Origin: Branchiostoma floridae | Lineage: Eukaryota; Chordata; Leptocardii; Amphioxiformes; Branchiostomatidae | Direction: 5' to 3' | Length of the DNA stretch: 32,188 nt | Assembly: GCF_000003815.2 (NCBI RefSeq) | Contig: NW_023365766.1 | Coordinates: 31,020-63,207, forward strand | Shown here: piece by piece, positions 17,778 through 28,279 of the stretch | Position numbering within the stretch: position 1 is the stretch's first letter | How the letters are laid out: the number at the start of each line of letters is the position of its first letter | Position numbers and translations under genes: made by a program | Notes under the pieces: generated by a model | Seen by the model: only the letters and a program-made list of their open reading frames with translations | What the model was told of the DNA's origin: nothing | The model's database searches: none

Positions 17778-19223
17778 TCCTTACCTCATCTCATCCCTCA
17801 AGCCCCTTTCCACTAGGACGGCGCTCTCGCCGCGCTATCTCTGCGACCTTAAATTTGACATATCGCTCAACGAATTGTGTAGAAAAGAAACGAATCTTTT
17901 TACACTTTGAATTTGTGTATTTGCCCTAAAAATTCATCTGATAAACTCCCCAAGCCCACAGGGACCGTACTAGCCACATATGTAGTTACCACTTTCAATT
18001 GTCTTAATTCATATGTGACTGATATCATATTTACCTTATTGCAACGTTCATCATATACTATGTATATACTTTACTTCATTATTCATTATCAATTCATACC
18101 ATTAATTATCATTTGAGTATCGTTGTTGTATTGTTATCGTATCGTGTGTATTGATTTACTTTATTATGTATTATTCATGATCAATTTTGTTTAGCTCAAT
18201 GAAGGCTTATATGTAGTATATATAGTGTATTTTTCCATCCTCGTGCACATGCTTTAATTCATCATTATTGTGTTGTGATTAATGTAATATTTTTGTTGTA
18301 TGATGTTTAATTTGTTAAATGCAAAATTTTTGTCATGTGATGAATTTGTTTAATGCAAAATTTGCTTGAGGCATTATGTTTAGTTGTGTGATGTTTAATC
18401 TGTTTAATGCAAAATTTGTTCAATGCAATATTTTTTGTTGTGTGATAAGTTGAACAAAGAACTTCCCACTGCTTCAAGTGCATATCCTACGTTAAATTAC
18501 ATTGTAGATGTCATCAAGGTTCTCAATGCTCGCCTATTCAGCGATCTGACTCGGTTCTTTTCCGCCCGTGACTTTACTTCATAGTAGCATTGGCACTTAA
18601 ATGATATTCATTGATTATCTTTTTAAGTACATATCAATTAATCATACTTCTGAATATTATTAGCACATGCTTAGTTGAATAAAATCAGCCCTTTTCTTGC
18701 TATGGATCTGATGAGTTTTGTCANNNNNNNNNNNNNNNNNNNNNNNNNNNNNNNNNNNNNNNNNNNNNNNNNNNNNNNNNNNNNNNNNNNNNNNNNNNNN
18801 NNNNNNNNNNNNNNNNNNNNNNNTATGATATTGGTAGGAATGGGGATAGGAAACTGAAGATTAAGTTGAGTCTTAACAGTACTGCAGCAGAACTCTGGTC
18901 ATGATGTCGGAGTGGTAGATAGCTCTTGGGACAGTTCTAAAGCGGTGTTGGTTTGGGCCACCAAGAAACTTTTACCTACAGAGTAAGAATTTGTTTCAGT
19001 CCTTCTAAAAGATCAACTTAAGAATTACTTGACCGACCATCATGGAATTGAAACGTGGATAGCTTAAATGATTGTTAACAGGCCTAGGATTAGATACTAG
19101 GATGAATATGATGTTAGACATCCAGTAAAAGAGATAAGCTAAAAGAACAGGACACACAACTAGATATTATTGTGATAGGATTTTATTTCTTTTAGAATTA
19201 TAACCAATTGCCTGTCCGTAAAT
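17640..19223. other. AT-rich intergenic DNA with CA run and scaffold gap
   Basis: A (CA)n microsatellite spans about 17696-17774, just after the NHL-protein stop. At 18300-18450 a loose repeat of TTTAATGCAAAATTTG occurs about four times. A possible plus-strand polyadenylation hexamer, AATAAA, is at 18678-18683. Bases 18724-18823 are 100 Ns, the usual placeholder for a gap of unknown size, so sequence may be missing here. No gene is seen. Confidence 0.7.
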
Positions 19224-19275
19224 TTTATTTGGCGTATAATTCAATACTAGTTACAAAAATCTTTTTACAGCATGT

Positions 19276-19281
19276 TTTATT
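19276..19281 (-). terminator. Polyadenylation signal AATAAA of the left fibrinogen-domain gene
   Basis: AATAAA on the minus strand (CCAATAAAACATG) lies about 140 nt beyond the stop codon at 19420. Two further hexamers, at 19224-19229 and 19182-19187, could serve instead. Confidence 0.5.
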
Positions 19282-19419
19282 GGAGTGATTGAGGGTTTAC
19301 AGCAAACTAAACAAAAGTGAGCTGCAGTTACTTCAATGGTAAGCGGCTAACTCTTCCAGCCGAAGATTTACAGTTTTGGGCCAATTTCTGTTTGTAGCCA
19401 GTTGGGAGACAATAGCAAC

Positions 19420-21410
19420 TTACGGCTGGAAGTCGCTTGGACGGACCATCATTTTGGACTTTTTCAAATAACCTCTGTATACCCCACCGAAAGGGTTCCA
19501 GTAGATACCGAATCCAGTATGTGCTTTACCGGTACCGAAGTCAGAGGGGCGCAGGTACGGACCATTGAGAGCAGACCAAGAGCAGGCCTTGTACCACCAC
19601 CCGCCTGTCAATGCGATGTGTTGCCCAGCACAGGATATATATGGGAGTCCCTGTCTACTTCTCTAGCGCTAAATGGCTGGCCATTCAAGTAGCCGTCGTC
19701 TGTTTGATTGTAAGACAGGTAGAACCCATCGCCAGCTGTCCCGCTGAACCCACCAACGTTCAGATTGTAATAGGGGCCACTTCCCACTGAAAAAGTGGAG
19801 TACCTAGCGTACTTGACCGTACTGACCCAGTCCTCTAGCTCTATATAAAGATCATATGCGTTTTGATTGGTCAAGTAGTGCATGTTTTCCAACCCCAGCC
19901 AATGCTCCCCATTGGCTGAACCAAACCCATACCTGAATGCGTTTTCAAAAGGTCGATTGAAGTCAACAGACCCGTCAAACCTCCTCTGTAGGACCGTCCA
20001 CCCTCCCCCAGCTGTGGTCTGATCACAGTATACAGAGATGGGACCACTAAGCCCTACAGGCTTTATGTCATGTACGCCACTTGTCACAACGTCACACGAA
20101 GACAAAGTCATTGCCGTGTGGATCTCGGAGCAGTCAGAAAAGTAATTTGTGCGACCAAAAAGTGACAGAAATGGCTGCAAGTCGGGCTGCGTCACGAGGC
20201 CTTGTCGTTCACTCCTGTTTTCTTGATTTTGTTCATCCGGCGGCAGTAGCGATTCTGCACAGAACAGAAATGAAGAACAGCTTAGAGAAATAGAAGAAAT
20301 AAGCAAAAGTGTCCCGTAAAAAAAAAGAAACTACATATACATCATTCCGAAACTGTCTGATGTTTGTATGTAATCTTAGGGAAAGCTTTGTGAAAACACA
20401 TTTCGATGACCGACCAGATCTTTAACTGTAAAAAGGAAAAAAAAATTATAAGAAGATCTAGAGTAGCTTTTTGTCGTTACACTTAGTCTAGTACTGTCTT
20501 GCATATGTATTATGTTCATTTTCATGGTCGAATAGATATGCTAGAATATGTCAGCAAGTTAGAAGTGGAATTGCACGAACAGTAGCCCGTCTTACCGCAG
20601 TTTTCAGCGCCACGTTCCCTCAACATGTCGGCCACGTCCCGGCAAAACGGTCGCAGCCTCCAGCTCGCATCTTCGTCGTGCGCAGCGACTTCAACTGTAG
20701 TACGTAATACACATGACCTATTTGTTACAAACCTGTCACTCGGTATACATAGCAGATAGCATACAAATCATGATTGGCATGAGAGTAGTACTACATCTTA
20801 AAGTCCAACGTTTGTGGTATTTTTTTAATCATCATTTCATGATGGTCGCCCAGAGTACGTCCACTTTCTCTCCAAGACTTCTTGTTTTATATACAATGTG
20901 TACGCCGACATCCTTGACAATGTGTTATTTCCAGATCCATTAATTTCTGCCCTATACTACTATTGAACAGCATGTTGTAGCTAGCTTTAAGATGCCTCAA
21001 TGCATGTTCAACTTACAAGCATAATATATCATATGAGCCACAATCTGACACTGGCCTTAGGCTAGAAGCCAGCACCAAGCCATGTGTTTTTTTTTATAAG
21101 GCCATACCCAGAACGAAGCTTCGAATTCGTACGAGACGAAGGGGTCGTACAATTACAAGAATAAATCATACTAAGTGCCCCCAAATTGGGATCTGGGTAA
21201 CATTTTATTCATTTCATGAATACGGAAAAGCGCCTGTTCCATATAGTACACCTTTTAGACATACACAAATTGTGACTAGAACCGACCTGTCCTGGAGCAC
21301 TCCTCCCACAGGTTACACAGTGACAGGGTCAGCTGGTCAGTACGGCCTTCTCCGGTTACTACAGACCACTGCAGAACCGTGGTCAGCACGGACAGACGGT
21401 ACAGCCACAT
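19420..21410 (-). CDS. Secreted fibrinogen-related protein, frameshifted copy
   Basis: Exons 21410-21287, 20694-20596 and 20254-19420 have the same lengths and phases as the neighbour at 22358-24222, apart from the last exon. Exon 1 encodes a signal peptide (MWLYRLSVLTTVLQWSVVTG) and CNLWEEC; exon 2 encodes PFCRDVADMLRERGAENC; exon 3 encodes the fibrinogen C-terminal domain (GGGWTVLQRRFDG, WLGLENMHYLTNQNAY, TGGWWYKACSWSALNG). The frame breaks at an (AT)4 run, 19635-19642: read straight through, it runs FSAREVDRDSHIYPVLG and stops near 19608. The conserved TGGWWYKAC half continues in another frame to TAA at 19420-19422. One fewer AT unit would restore the frame. It may be a pseudogene, a null allele or a sequence error. 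The metal-binding loop region also looks shorter than in the neighbour. Confidence 0.8.
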
Positions 21411-21494
21411 CTTGTACGGCTGGTGTCTTCGGGCATGAAATGCGGATAGACTATCTATAACTAGCCAGACGGCGAAGTTCTCAGGCGGCAGGTG

Positions 21495-21502
21495 TATAAA
21501 TA
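21495..21502 (-). promoter_or_regulatory. TATA box of the left fibrinogen-domain gene
   Basis: TATTTATA on the minus strand, 85 bp from the ATG at 21410. The neighbouring gene has the same octamer at the same distance, within a stretch of near-identical promoter sequence, which argues for function. Confidence 0.65.
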
Positions 21503-22150
21503 GCTATCTGGAGTGTGTCGTCATATGTGGGCTTTGAAGCGAACTTTGACGCTAGCAAACATGTAGATAACAGGTCTGAGGTAGCCAACCAGCTATAAAT
21601 GGTAGCTATATAGGCAACATTTGCAAGCAAATGTAGGACATTTATTCTACACCCTTTCTCCGTACAGAATAGATTAATCCAACTCGCGATGTGATGGACT
21701 GTTGACAGCTGATCAGCGCTTATAAATAGCGGTCAGAAGCGCACACCATCCGAGTGGCTATTGCATTGGGGGGGGGGTAGTATAAGCATAACATTGATTA
21801 CCCTGAGAAACTCTTGATGTTCTGAACAGGTCTGTGTAATGTATTGGTGTTAGGTAGTGTAAGGAGGAATCACCGAATTCGAAATATCAATGACAAGGTG
21901 GACTTGTGGTTTTGTTCGTGCTCAGGCATTTAAGACCTATTCCCTCACTCTAATCATGAGCTTCGACATTCGGGTAGGGAGTTACTTTCAGATGCGATGT
22001 ACGGTCACAAGTCCTGTACTTGAGGAAAACAACAACTCTCTTACCTCTCACCCTGCATATTTGACCTGGTGCCTTAAGGCCCCCGGTCTTAGCTTGTTAT
22101 GATAGTCACACTCGTTATGCAACACAAAGATAGTTAGATTCTCAGTAGAT
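21503..22150. other. Intergenic spacer between the fibrinogen-domain genes
   Basis: Upstream DNA of the left gene and downstream DNA of the right gene. It contains a short G9 run near 21769. No coding feature is recognised. Confidence 0.5.
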
Positions 22151-22156
22151 TTTATT
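22151..22156 (-). terminator. Polyadenylation signal AATAAA of the right fibrinogen-domain gene
   Basis: GTCAATAAAATC on the minus strand, about 205 nt beyond the stop codon at 22358-22360, giving a compact 3' UTR. Confidence 0.6.
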
Positions 22157-22357
22157 GACCTATTGCAGGTTTACAGCCAGTTACACGTTACGAGTAACAC
22201 GGTAGCATGCTAAAAGCTAAAATCCCCATTGGGGAGCCGAGAAAATTGAATGTGGCTAAATGGCTTGAGTAATTTGAAAACCGAAGGGTTGGCCGGTTCA
22301 CTCAGCAGATCATTCACAATATTTGGCAAATTCCACTCATTTATTTTCAACAACAAC

Positions 22358-24222
22358 CTATGGTTGGAAGTCGATTGGACGAACCATCATTTTGGACTTT
22401 TTCAAATACTTTCTGTACGAGCCGCCAAAAGGGTTCCAATAGATACCCGCTCCACTCCCGCCGGTATAATCAGAAGGACGCAGGTACGGACCATTGAGAG
22501 CAGACCAAGAGCAGGCCTTGTACCACCACCCGCCTGTCACGCCACTTATTCCTCCAGCACAGGATGCATCGTCTCGGGAGTCCAAGTCTATTTGTCTAGC
22601 GCTAAACGGCCGGCCATTTAGATAAGCATCATCTGTTTGACCGTAAGACAGGTAGAACCCATCACCAGCTGTCCCGTTGAACCCACCAACGTTCAGATTA
22701 TAAGGGTGACTCCCCACTACTGAGAAAGTGGAGTACCTGGCGTACTTTACCGTATCGGCCCAGTCTTCCAGCTCTATATATAGTTCATAGGCGTTTTGAT
22801 TGGTCAAGTAGTGCATGTTCTCCAGCCCCAGCCAATACTCCCCGTTGGTTGGCCCAAACCCATGCACAAAGGCCCAATAACCTCTGTTAAAGTCAATATA
22901 CCCGTCAAACCTCCTCTGTAGGACCGTCCACCCTCCCCCATCCGTGGTCTGATCACAGTATACAGAGATAGGATTGCTTAGACCTACAGGCTTAATGTCG
23001 TGTACGCCACTTGACACATCGCCAAACAGAGCCATTGCCGTATGGATCTCTGAACAGTCATGAAGGTAATTTGTGCGCCCTAAGAACGCCAGGTCTGTGT
23101 GCTGAGGCAGCTGTCCCCTCACAAGGTCCGGTCGCTCATCGCCGTCTGCTCGTTCGTCTTCATCCAGAGACAGTGGGGATTCTGTGAAGAAAAAGCTTAT
23201 ATGAAATATCTTGAAAACGTTGTGCACAATACCGTGTGCAAACGATTGCCTATTCTATGGCCCAAGTATTACAGTAGAGCTCGTCTCTGCTATACGCGAA
23301 GGCCAGCCCTACAAGGCACACGTGTTGTCAAGAACAGATGCGTTCGCGGACTTTGTAGAAAATTTGTCAACTCAATCGCAGCATATATATTTAGATATAT
23401 ACTGACGACTCCGACTTGAGATGTTGTCAAAAAGCTACCATGTGAAGGTGCATGTAACTTTGCTACTTCAAGTTCTTTGTCTCCTCATGTCTTACCGACA
23501 TACCACATATCATTCTCGTCAAAAGCTACTAGTAAGAGCTGGACGCATTTTCGTCCAACTAGTGAAGAGTTGGACGAGTTATGCTGAATACCTTGACACA
23601 CACACAGACACATGCACACACGCACACTCCCCAAACAACACCTCTACATTACATAAAGGTAAAAATATGTCAGCATGTAAGTAGTGGAAATATTCTTTTC
23701 TTACCGCAGTTTTCAGCGCCACGTTCCCTCAACATGTCGGCCACGTCCCGGCAAAACGGCCGCAGTCTCCAGCTCGCATCTTCGTCGTGCACAGCAACTT
23801 CAACTGTAGTATGTGATACACATTACTGATTTGTTTAATATGTACCTGCTCAGTATAGAGTTCATATAGTATAAAATCATGATTGCCACGAGCATAATTT
23901 GTAGTGCCACACGTTAATTTTTCATGATGTTCGCCCAGAGTACGTCCACTCTTTATCTCCAAGACTTCCTGTTTTACATCATGATCCTGTTTTAAGTCTT
24001 TAATTTGTACGCCGACATCTTTGACAGCCATACGGAAAACCGCATGTTCCATATGGTACCCTTTTTTTAGACCGCAGAAAATTGTGACTGGAACTGACCT
24101 GCCCTGGAACAATCTTCCCACAGCGTGCACAGTGACATGGTCAGCTGGTCAGTACGGCCTTCTCCGGTCACAACAGACCACTGCAGAACCGTGGTCAGCA
24201 CGGACAGGCGGTACAGCCACAT
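22358..24222 (-). CDS. Secreted fibrinogen-related (ficolin-like) protein, three exons
   Basis: Exons 24222-24099, 23803-23705 and 23181-22358, all introns phase 1, give an intact 348-residue protein. Residues 1-20 (MWLYRLSVLTTVLQWSVVTG) are a signal peptide. Cys pairs follow in CTLWEDC (exon 1) and in PFC..GAENC (exon 2), possibly for oligomer disulfides. An acidic linker (DEDERADGDERPD) leads to the fibrinogen C-terminal domain, about 113-348: DCSEIH, GGGWTVLQRRFDG, YWLGLENMHYLTNQNAY, a Gly-rich LNVGGFNGTAGDGF, a calcium-loop-like DLDSRDDASC, and TGGWWYKACSWSALNGPYL. There is no collagen region, unlike vertebrate ficolins. Family members bind acetylated sugars or microbial surfaces in innate recognition or clotting; a pattern-recognition role is inferred. 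It lies in tandem with the frameshifted copy at 19420-21410. Confidence 0.92.
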
Positions 24223-24306
24223 CTTGTACGGCTGGTGTCTTCGGGCATGAAATGCGGATAGACTATCTATAACTAGCCAGACGGTGAAGTTCTCAGGCGG
24301 CAGGTG

Positions 24307-24314
24307 TATAAATA
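24307..24314 (-). promoter_or_regulatory. TATA box of the right fibrinogen-domain gene
   Basis: TATTTATA on the minus strand, 85 bp from the ATG at 24222. The surrounding bases (AGATAGCTATTTATACACC) are shared with the paralogue's promoter at 21495-21502. Confidence 0.65.
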
Positions 24315-24524
24315 GCTATCTGTAGTGTGTCGTCATATGTGGCCTTGGAGACGGTGGACTTTGCAGTAAGCAAACATGTCACGGTAAACTTTCACAGAAC
24401 ACAACAAGTCTGAGACTGCTACCAGTTTTGTCTAGGCGATTGGTGCAAAAAGCAAATATACAAATAGACGCCAAAACCTAATTGTTAACCGGTTGTGACT
24501 TCAGAAACACAAACGGAACTGGTG

Positions 24525-24612
24525 CAAATGAATGAACTTTATTGCACGACAATAGTACGCATTACAATGTATAGCAACGACTGTTACACATAGTACAAAA
24601 TAGAAGTATAGG
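24525..24612 (-). repeat. Probable retroelement tail with AATAAA
   Basis: On the minus strand, GTCGTGCAATAAAGTTCATT (AATAAA at 24538-24543) closely matches the segment around 8545-8550. A dispersed repeat with an AATAAA-bearing end suggests a retroelement 3' terminus. It could also end the transcript of the exons at 24629-26454. Confidence 0.35.
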
Positions 24613-24628
24613 GTAAACATTAACTTAC

Positions 24629-26454
24629 CAGTACTTATTACTTTAACAGCAAATGTGACCGTCGAATTACCGAGGATCGTGTCTGTAGTGAGTTTAATGG
24701 GTAACATACGATAGTGTGCAATTTGGCTAAACGTCATACCATTCATCTACATTTTGTTGTTATTCGCTTTATACAGAAACTTTCCAGATATTTTGATATC
24801 ATACAAAGAAAATGATTTCTTTGTGGCGAAATGGACCATTGTTTTGAGTATCCTTCATTCAAGAGTTTTCACATACTGAATCAGGACCAGGTTCAGGTTC
24901 GGACCTGGACCTGATTCTTTGGACCTGAACCGAACCTGGACATGTACCGGTATCCACCCATAGTGGCCACTTGTACGGGTCGACTGTACAATGCTTCGCT
25001 TTCTTACCAAGATCTGACCTTAGGAAGTACATGGTACAGTCACGTGCGCTCTCGATTTCCATAATTAGTCGGTCACCAGCCTGGACGGGAACAGCGGCCC
25101 CTGTCACCAGCGTCATGTACTGCATGTTGACTCCGACGTTCTTGTGCTGCAACAGCTATTTTAGCAGAACAAGAGAAACGAGAACAAAAAATACAAGAGC
25201 AGAATAAATGTTACGACACGTAATGAGTAATCTCATAATTAGATAGTAATGATGTAATTCAATATAGCATCTGGGAGAAAACTATATCCGTATTTACTCT
25301 CATTTTACATTTACGACTAATTCAACAATTCTAGGAAGATATGCCAAAAAGCAGTTGCCTAACCTTCATTCATATGTTTCTAGGAAGATGCTTTGGTTTA
25401 GACTTATACAATCATACCACGCTGTAAATTTAGAGTTTTGTTCCGAGACAACGAAAAAAAAATCGCCATGATTTTTTGGTCGATCTCGTCAATTTTTTAT
25501 TCACTCCTGACGTCATTACACTTCTGACATCCGAAATTTCAGCGCAGTAAAACGTGAACATAGATGTTGGTGAGATCGACTGAAAATTTATCGTGAGTAT
25601 TTTCGTTGTGTTGCAACAAAGCTCAAAATAAAACTTTTTAACTATGGATTTTACAAACACAGAACGTAACAATATGATAAACAAATTGCACAGGAAACTG
25701 AAACATGAAGTATGAAAAGTTGGATTATTTCTAGCAATGTATCCAAGCATAAAGATTTTTTTGAAAAGAGGAAGAAAAAGATTTGTAATAGATTCTGTAT
25801 CTGTATCTAAAATGTATAGCCGGGCGGGTATAACCGCCCTTCGGCGTAACACACCATCTTCGCAGGAAGGCTGTGCGACAGCAGCTGGTTATATTAAATT
25901 GAACGACCCGTCACACCTAACTTTTTGTAAGGTCTGCAAGCGTTCTTTAGAACTAACTAGAGAAGATGACCCTACTGTGCTTGGTGATAACAAATTCCAC
26001 TCTACGACGTACTGTAAATGTAGAAGCTTTTGCAATGGTTTAATGTTCGCGGTTTTCGTGGCGGCCGCTTCATCACCACGAATACAAAACCACCGTGAAC
26101 ATTTTCAAGTCCATGGCAGTAAGAGACTACAGTGCATGGTGCTACCGCGAAATAAAAACCACCGCGAAAAGACCATTTTCCCGCTACCGCGAAATTAAGT
26201 CTTCGTGACCTTAAATGCATTTACAGTTACTGTATGTGATTCAAACACCACTAATATATAACTACAACTGATTTACCCACCTTGACTGTTCCGCCGCCCC
26301 TGTGTAGTAGTTTGCGCACCATGACCACACCCTCCGGCCCGGAGATTGAAGATTGAATTACAGGTTTGCGATAGCAAAACCTGTTCTGTTTTTGTTGGCA
26401 TTTTTGGGCGCCACCATTTTGTTTTACGGTGTATGACGGGAAGGGTGGCGCCAT
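24629..26454 (-). CDS. Three phase-linked exons of an unrecognised, probably beta-rich protein (partial)
   Basis: Exon A, about 26454-26281 (5' limit uncertain; ATG at 26454 in GGCGCC-rich DNA, or an internal acceptor), ends HRGGGTVK at AAG|GTGGGT. Exon B, 25146-25008, starts at TTGCAG|CAC, contains NMQYMTLVTGAAVPVQAGDR and IMEIESARDCTMYFLRSDL, and ends at CTTG|GTAAGA. Exon C, 24682-24629, starts at CTACAG|AC, reads TILGNSTVTFAVKVIST and ends at ACTG|GTAAGT. Phases agree (0, then 1). The alternating hydrophobic pattern with a central AGDRL.ME strand recalls C1q/TNF-type jelly-roll domains, but I cannot confirm the family. No terminal exon is identified. The exon C donor is also in phase with exon 2 of the downstream fibrinogen-domain gene. 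Exon B is the best supported part. Confidence 0.4.
24869..24956. repeat. CAGGTTCGGACCTG palindromic repeat
   Basis: Overlapping direct and inverted copies of CAGGTTCAGG and GGACCTGAACC occur here, related to the repeat at 9492-9578. It lies in the intron between exons B and C of the unrecognised minus-strand gene. Confidence 0.5.
25147..26009. other. Intron DNA, no exon seen
   Basis: The plus frame at 25737-26198 and the minus frame at 25430-25852 have no domain features, and the former runs into the TTCGCGG element. I treat both as chance frames. Confidence 0.4.
26010..26229. repeat. TTCGCGG-type miniature element, copy C
   Basis: TACTGTAAATGTAGA at the left and TTAAATGCATTTACAGTTA at the right are inverted ends. 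The interior contains GTTCGCGGTTTTCG, ACCACCGCGAAAAG and CCCGCTACCGCGAAATTAAG. Third copy of the family at 10057 and 11373. Confidence 0.68.
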
Positions 26455-26470
26455 TTGGATATGACGGATT

Positions 26471-26735
26471 AGTGTGTTGTATAAAGTGATTAGATGACTA
26501 GGAAATGTGATCTTGTGGTCTTGTCGGTAACGGCAGGACGGCAAGAGACACAAGCATGAAGGGTTAGTGTGTTGTATGAAGGGATTGGATGGGGTGGTTA
26601 GGAAATGTGATCTTGTACTCTTGTCGGAAACGGCAGGACGGCAAGAGACACAAGCATGAAGGGTTTATGTGTTTTAAGAAGGGATTGGATGGGATGGTTA
26701 GGAAATGTGATCTTGTACTCTTGTTTGTACTGACA
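26471..26735. repeat. Tandem repeat, 95-100 bp unit, nearly three copies
   Basis: Units begin at 26471, 26566 and 26666. Shared blocks are AGGAAATGTGATCTTGT, AACGGCAGGACGGCAAGAGA and CACAAGCATGAAGGGTT. The third unit ends after the GATCTTGTACTCTTGT block. It lies directly upstream of exon A on the minus strand and 36 bp from the fold-back element. Confidence 0.85.
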
Positions 26736-26770
26736 TACCTGATGAAATTCGAAGACTTCAGTTCCAACAT

Positions 26771-27976
26771 CACCCCGACCAATCGAATGGGGATGTCTCT
26801 CGCAAATGTGCACACTCCTCTAGACAAGGGGACACCCATCGACTTTCAAGGGGATGCTTCTCTTGAAATGGGGATGTCCTTCCCTTTATAAGGGGATGCT
26901 TCTCCGAAAATAGTATGTTTACCGGGCATAGGGGACGTCTCTCCGGCACCCCGCCGGCCAGTGGAATCGGCCGCTAACCCGACAAATTGCTTCCTAGTTC
27001 ATCTAAATCACAACATCCGGAATTTTCAACCTGCCAGTGCTCTGGACAAACCTTACAGCTCGCAAGGTAAGGATATCTTTTTATTGAAAATTGAAGCATG
27101 TAGAAAATGCAGCCGACCGCGCGGCAGACCATCACTTCTGTTCAATGTTTTAATGGCGGCGTATCGCACGTCCGGCAAGCACAACATCGAGTTTTAGCCT
27201 AAATATCTGCGTGTTTGTCGAGTTTTAAGGCCTCCCTCCCTAACGCACGTAAATGAGAGATGTCTCTAACACAATAAGGTTAGTAGTAGTTATTGGGTAT
27301 TTTCGTAAAACGAGGCTTCGTGGCCCGATACATGTCCGTGCTTGTCGAGACAGGCTTCCCTCCCCACACACGTACTCGCGCCGGTTTCTGTCACTGTTAG
27401 CCGTCGTTGTCGGGCGTGTCATGTAACATCGTGGCCTTTTCACAGGCCATAACCAATAACTACGACTAACATTGTGTTAGAAACTTCTCTCATTTACGTG
27501 TGTTAGGGAGGGAGGCCTTAAAACTCGACAAACACGCAGATATTTAGGCTAAAACTCGATGTTGTGCTTGCCGGACGTGCGATACGCCGCCATTAAAACA
27601 TTGAACAGAAGTGATGGTCTGCCGCGCGGTCGGCTGCATCTTCTACATGCTTCAATTTTCAATAAAAAGATATCCTTACCTTGCGAGCTGTAAGGTTTGT
27701 CCAGAGCACTGGCAGGTTGAAAATTCCGGATGTTGTGATTTAGATGAACTAGGAAGCAATTTGTCGGGTTAGCGGCCGATTCCACGGGCCGGCGGGGGTG
27801 CCGGAGAGACGTCCCCTATGCCCGGTAAACATACTATTTTCGGAGAAGCATCCCCTTATAAAGGGAAGGACATCCCCATTTCAAGAGAAGTATCCCCTTG
27901 AAAGTCGATGGGTGTCCCCTTGTCTAGAGGAGTGTGCACATTTGTGAGAGACATCCCCATTCGATTGGTCGGGGTG
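26771..27976. mobile_element. Fold-back DNA element with long inverted arms and 5-bp target duplication
   Basis: The left arm (26771 to about 27300) and right arm (about 27450 to 27976) are near-identical inverted copies of about 530 bp around a loop of about 150 bp. The ends read CACCCCGACCAATCG and its inverse, flanked on both sides by AACAT (26766-26770 and 27977-27981). Each arm begins with about six subterminal units of the form GGGGAYGYYTCTC (from 26790, 26829, 26851, 26871, 26892 and 26932 in the left arm). Each arm carries the same 78-codon frame, with no ATG at its start (first codon GTG) and one Lys/Arg difference, interrupted by a strong donor-like CAAG|GTAAGG. No transposase is present, so the element is non-autonomous. 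CAC ends with a 5-bp duplication recall Transib/RAG-like elements, but the rest of the terminus does not match the usual CACWRTG heptamer. Confidence 0.88.
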
Positions 27977-28279
27977 AACATGTATGGATCTGATATTGAC
28001 TGCAGTTCAAAGTCTACCCGCTAGGAGCACTCGTAGGTTGTCTGTTGCATGGAGGCCTTCAGCAGTGCGGCACCAGTCTTGTGACAGAGCCAGAAATGCT
28101 GAAAGGGCCGGACCTCTCCACGTCCGCAACCTGAATAATCAAAACAGGTTGCAAGAGTGTTATATTCATACCCGTGGCTTGGGGCGCTGTGATCAAACCT
28201 CTTCCGACTATACTGCCATCGCCGAGCGACCATACAGCAACTGCCATGATATGCTTGAACCTATAGTGCGCGATGTTAG

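Noticed and set aside
21272-24272. Plus-strand frames ending TAGVFGHEMRIDYL at 21272-21460 and 24021-24272
   Set aside because: Their similarity to each other is explained by the duplicated minus-strand signal-peptide exons and promoters of the fibrinogen-domain genes.
25430-25852. 140-codon minus-strand frame
   Set aside because: AT-rich, no recognised motif, and located in the intron between exons A and B of the neighbouring exon chain.
28021-28140. Minus-strand acceptor (TTGATTATTCAG) followed by a short frame ending LVPHC
   Set aside because: No partner exon in phase could be identified; it could be a chance splice-like site.
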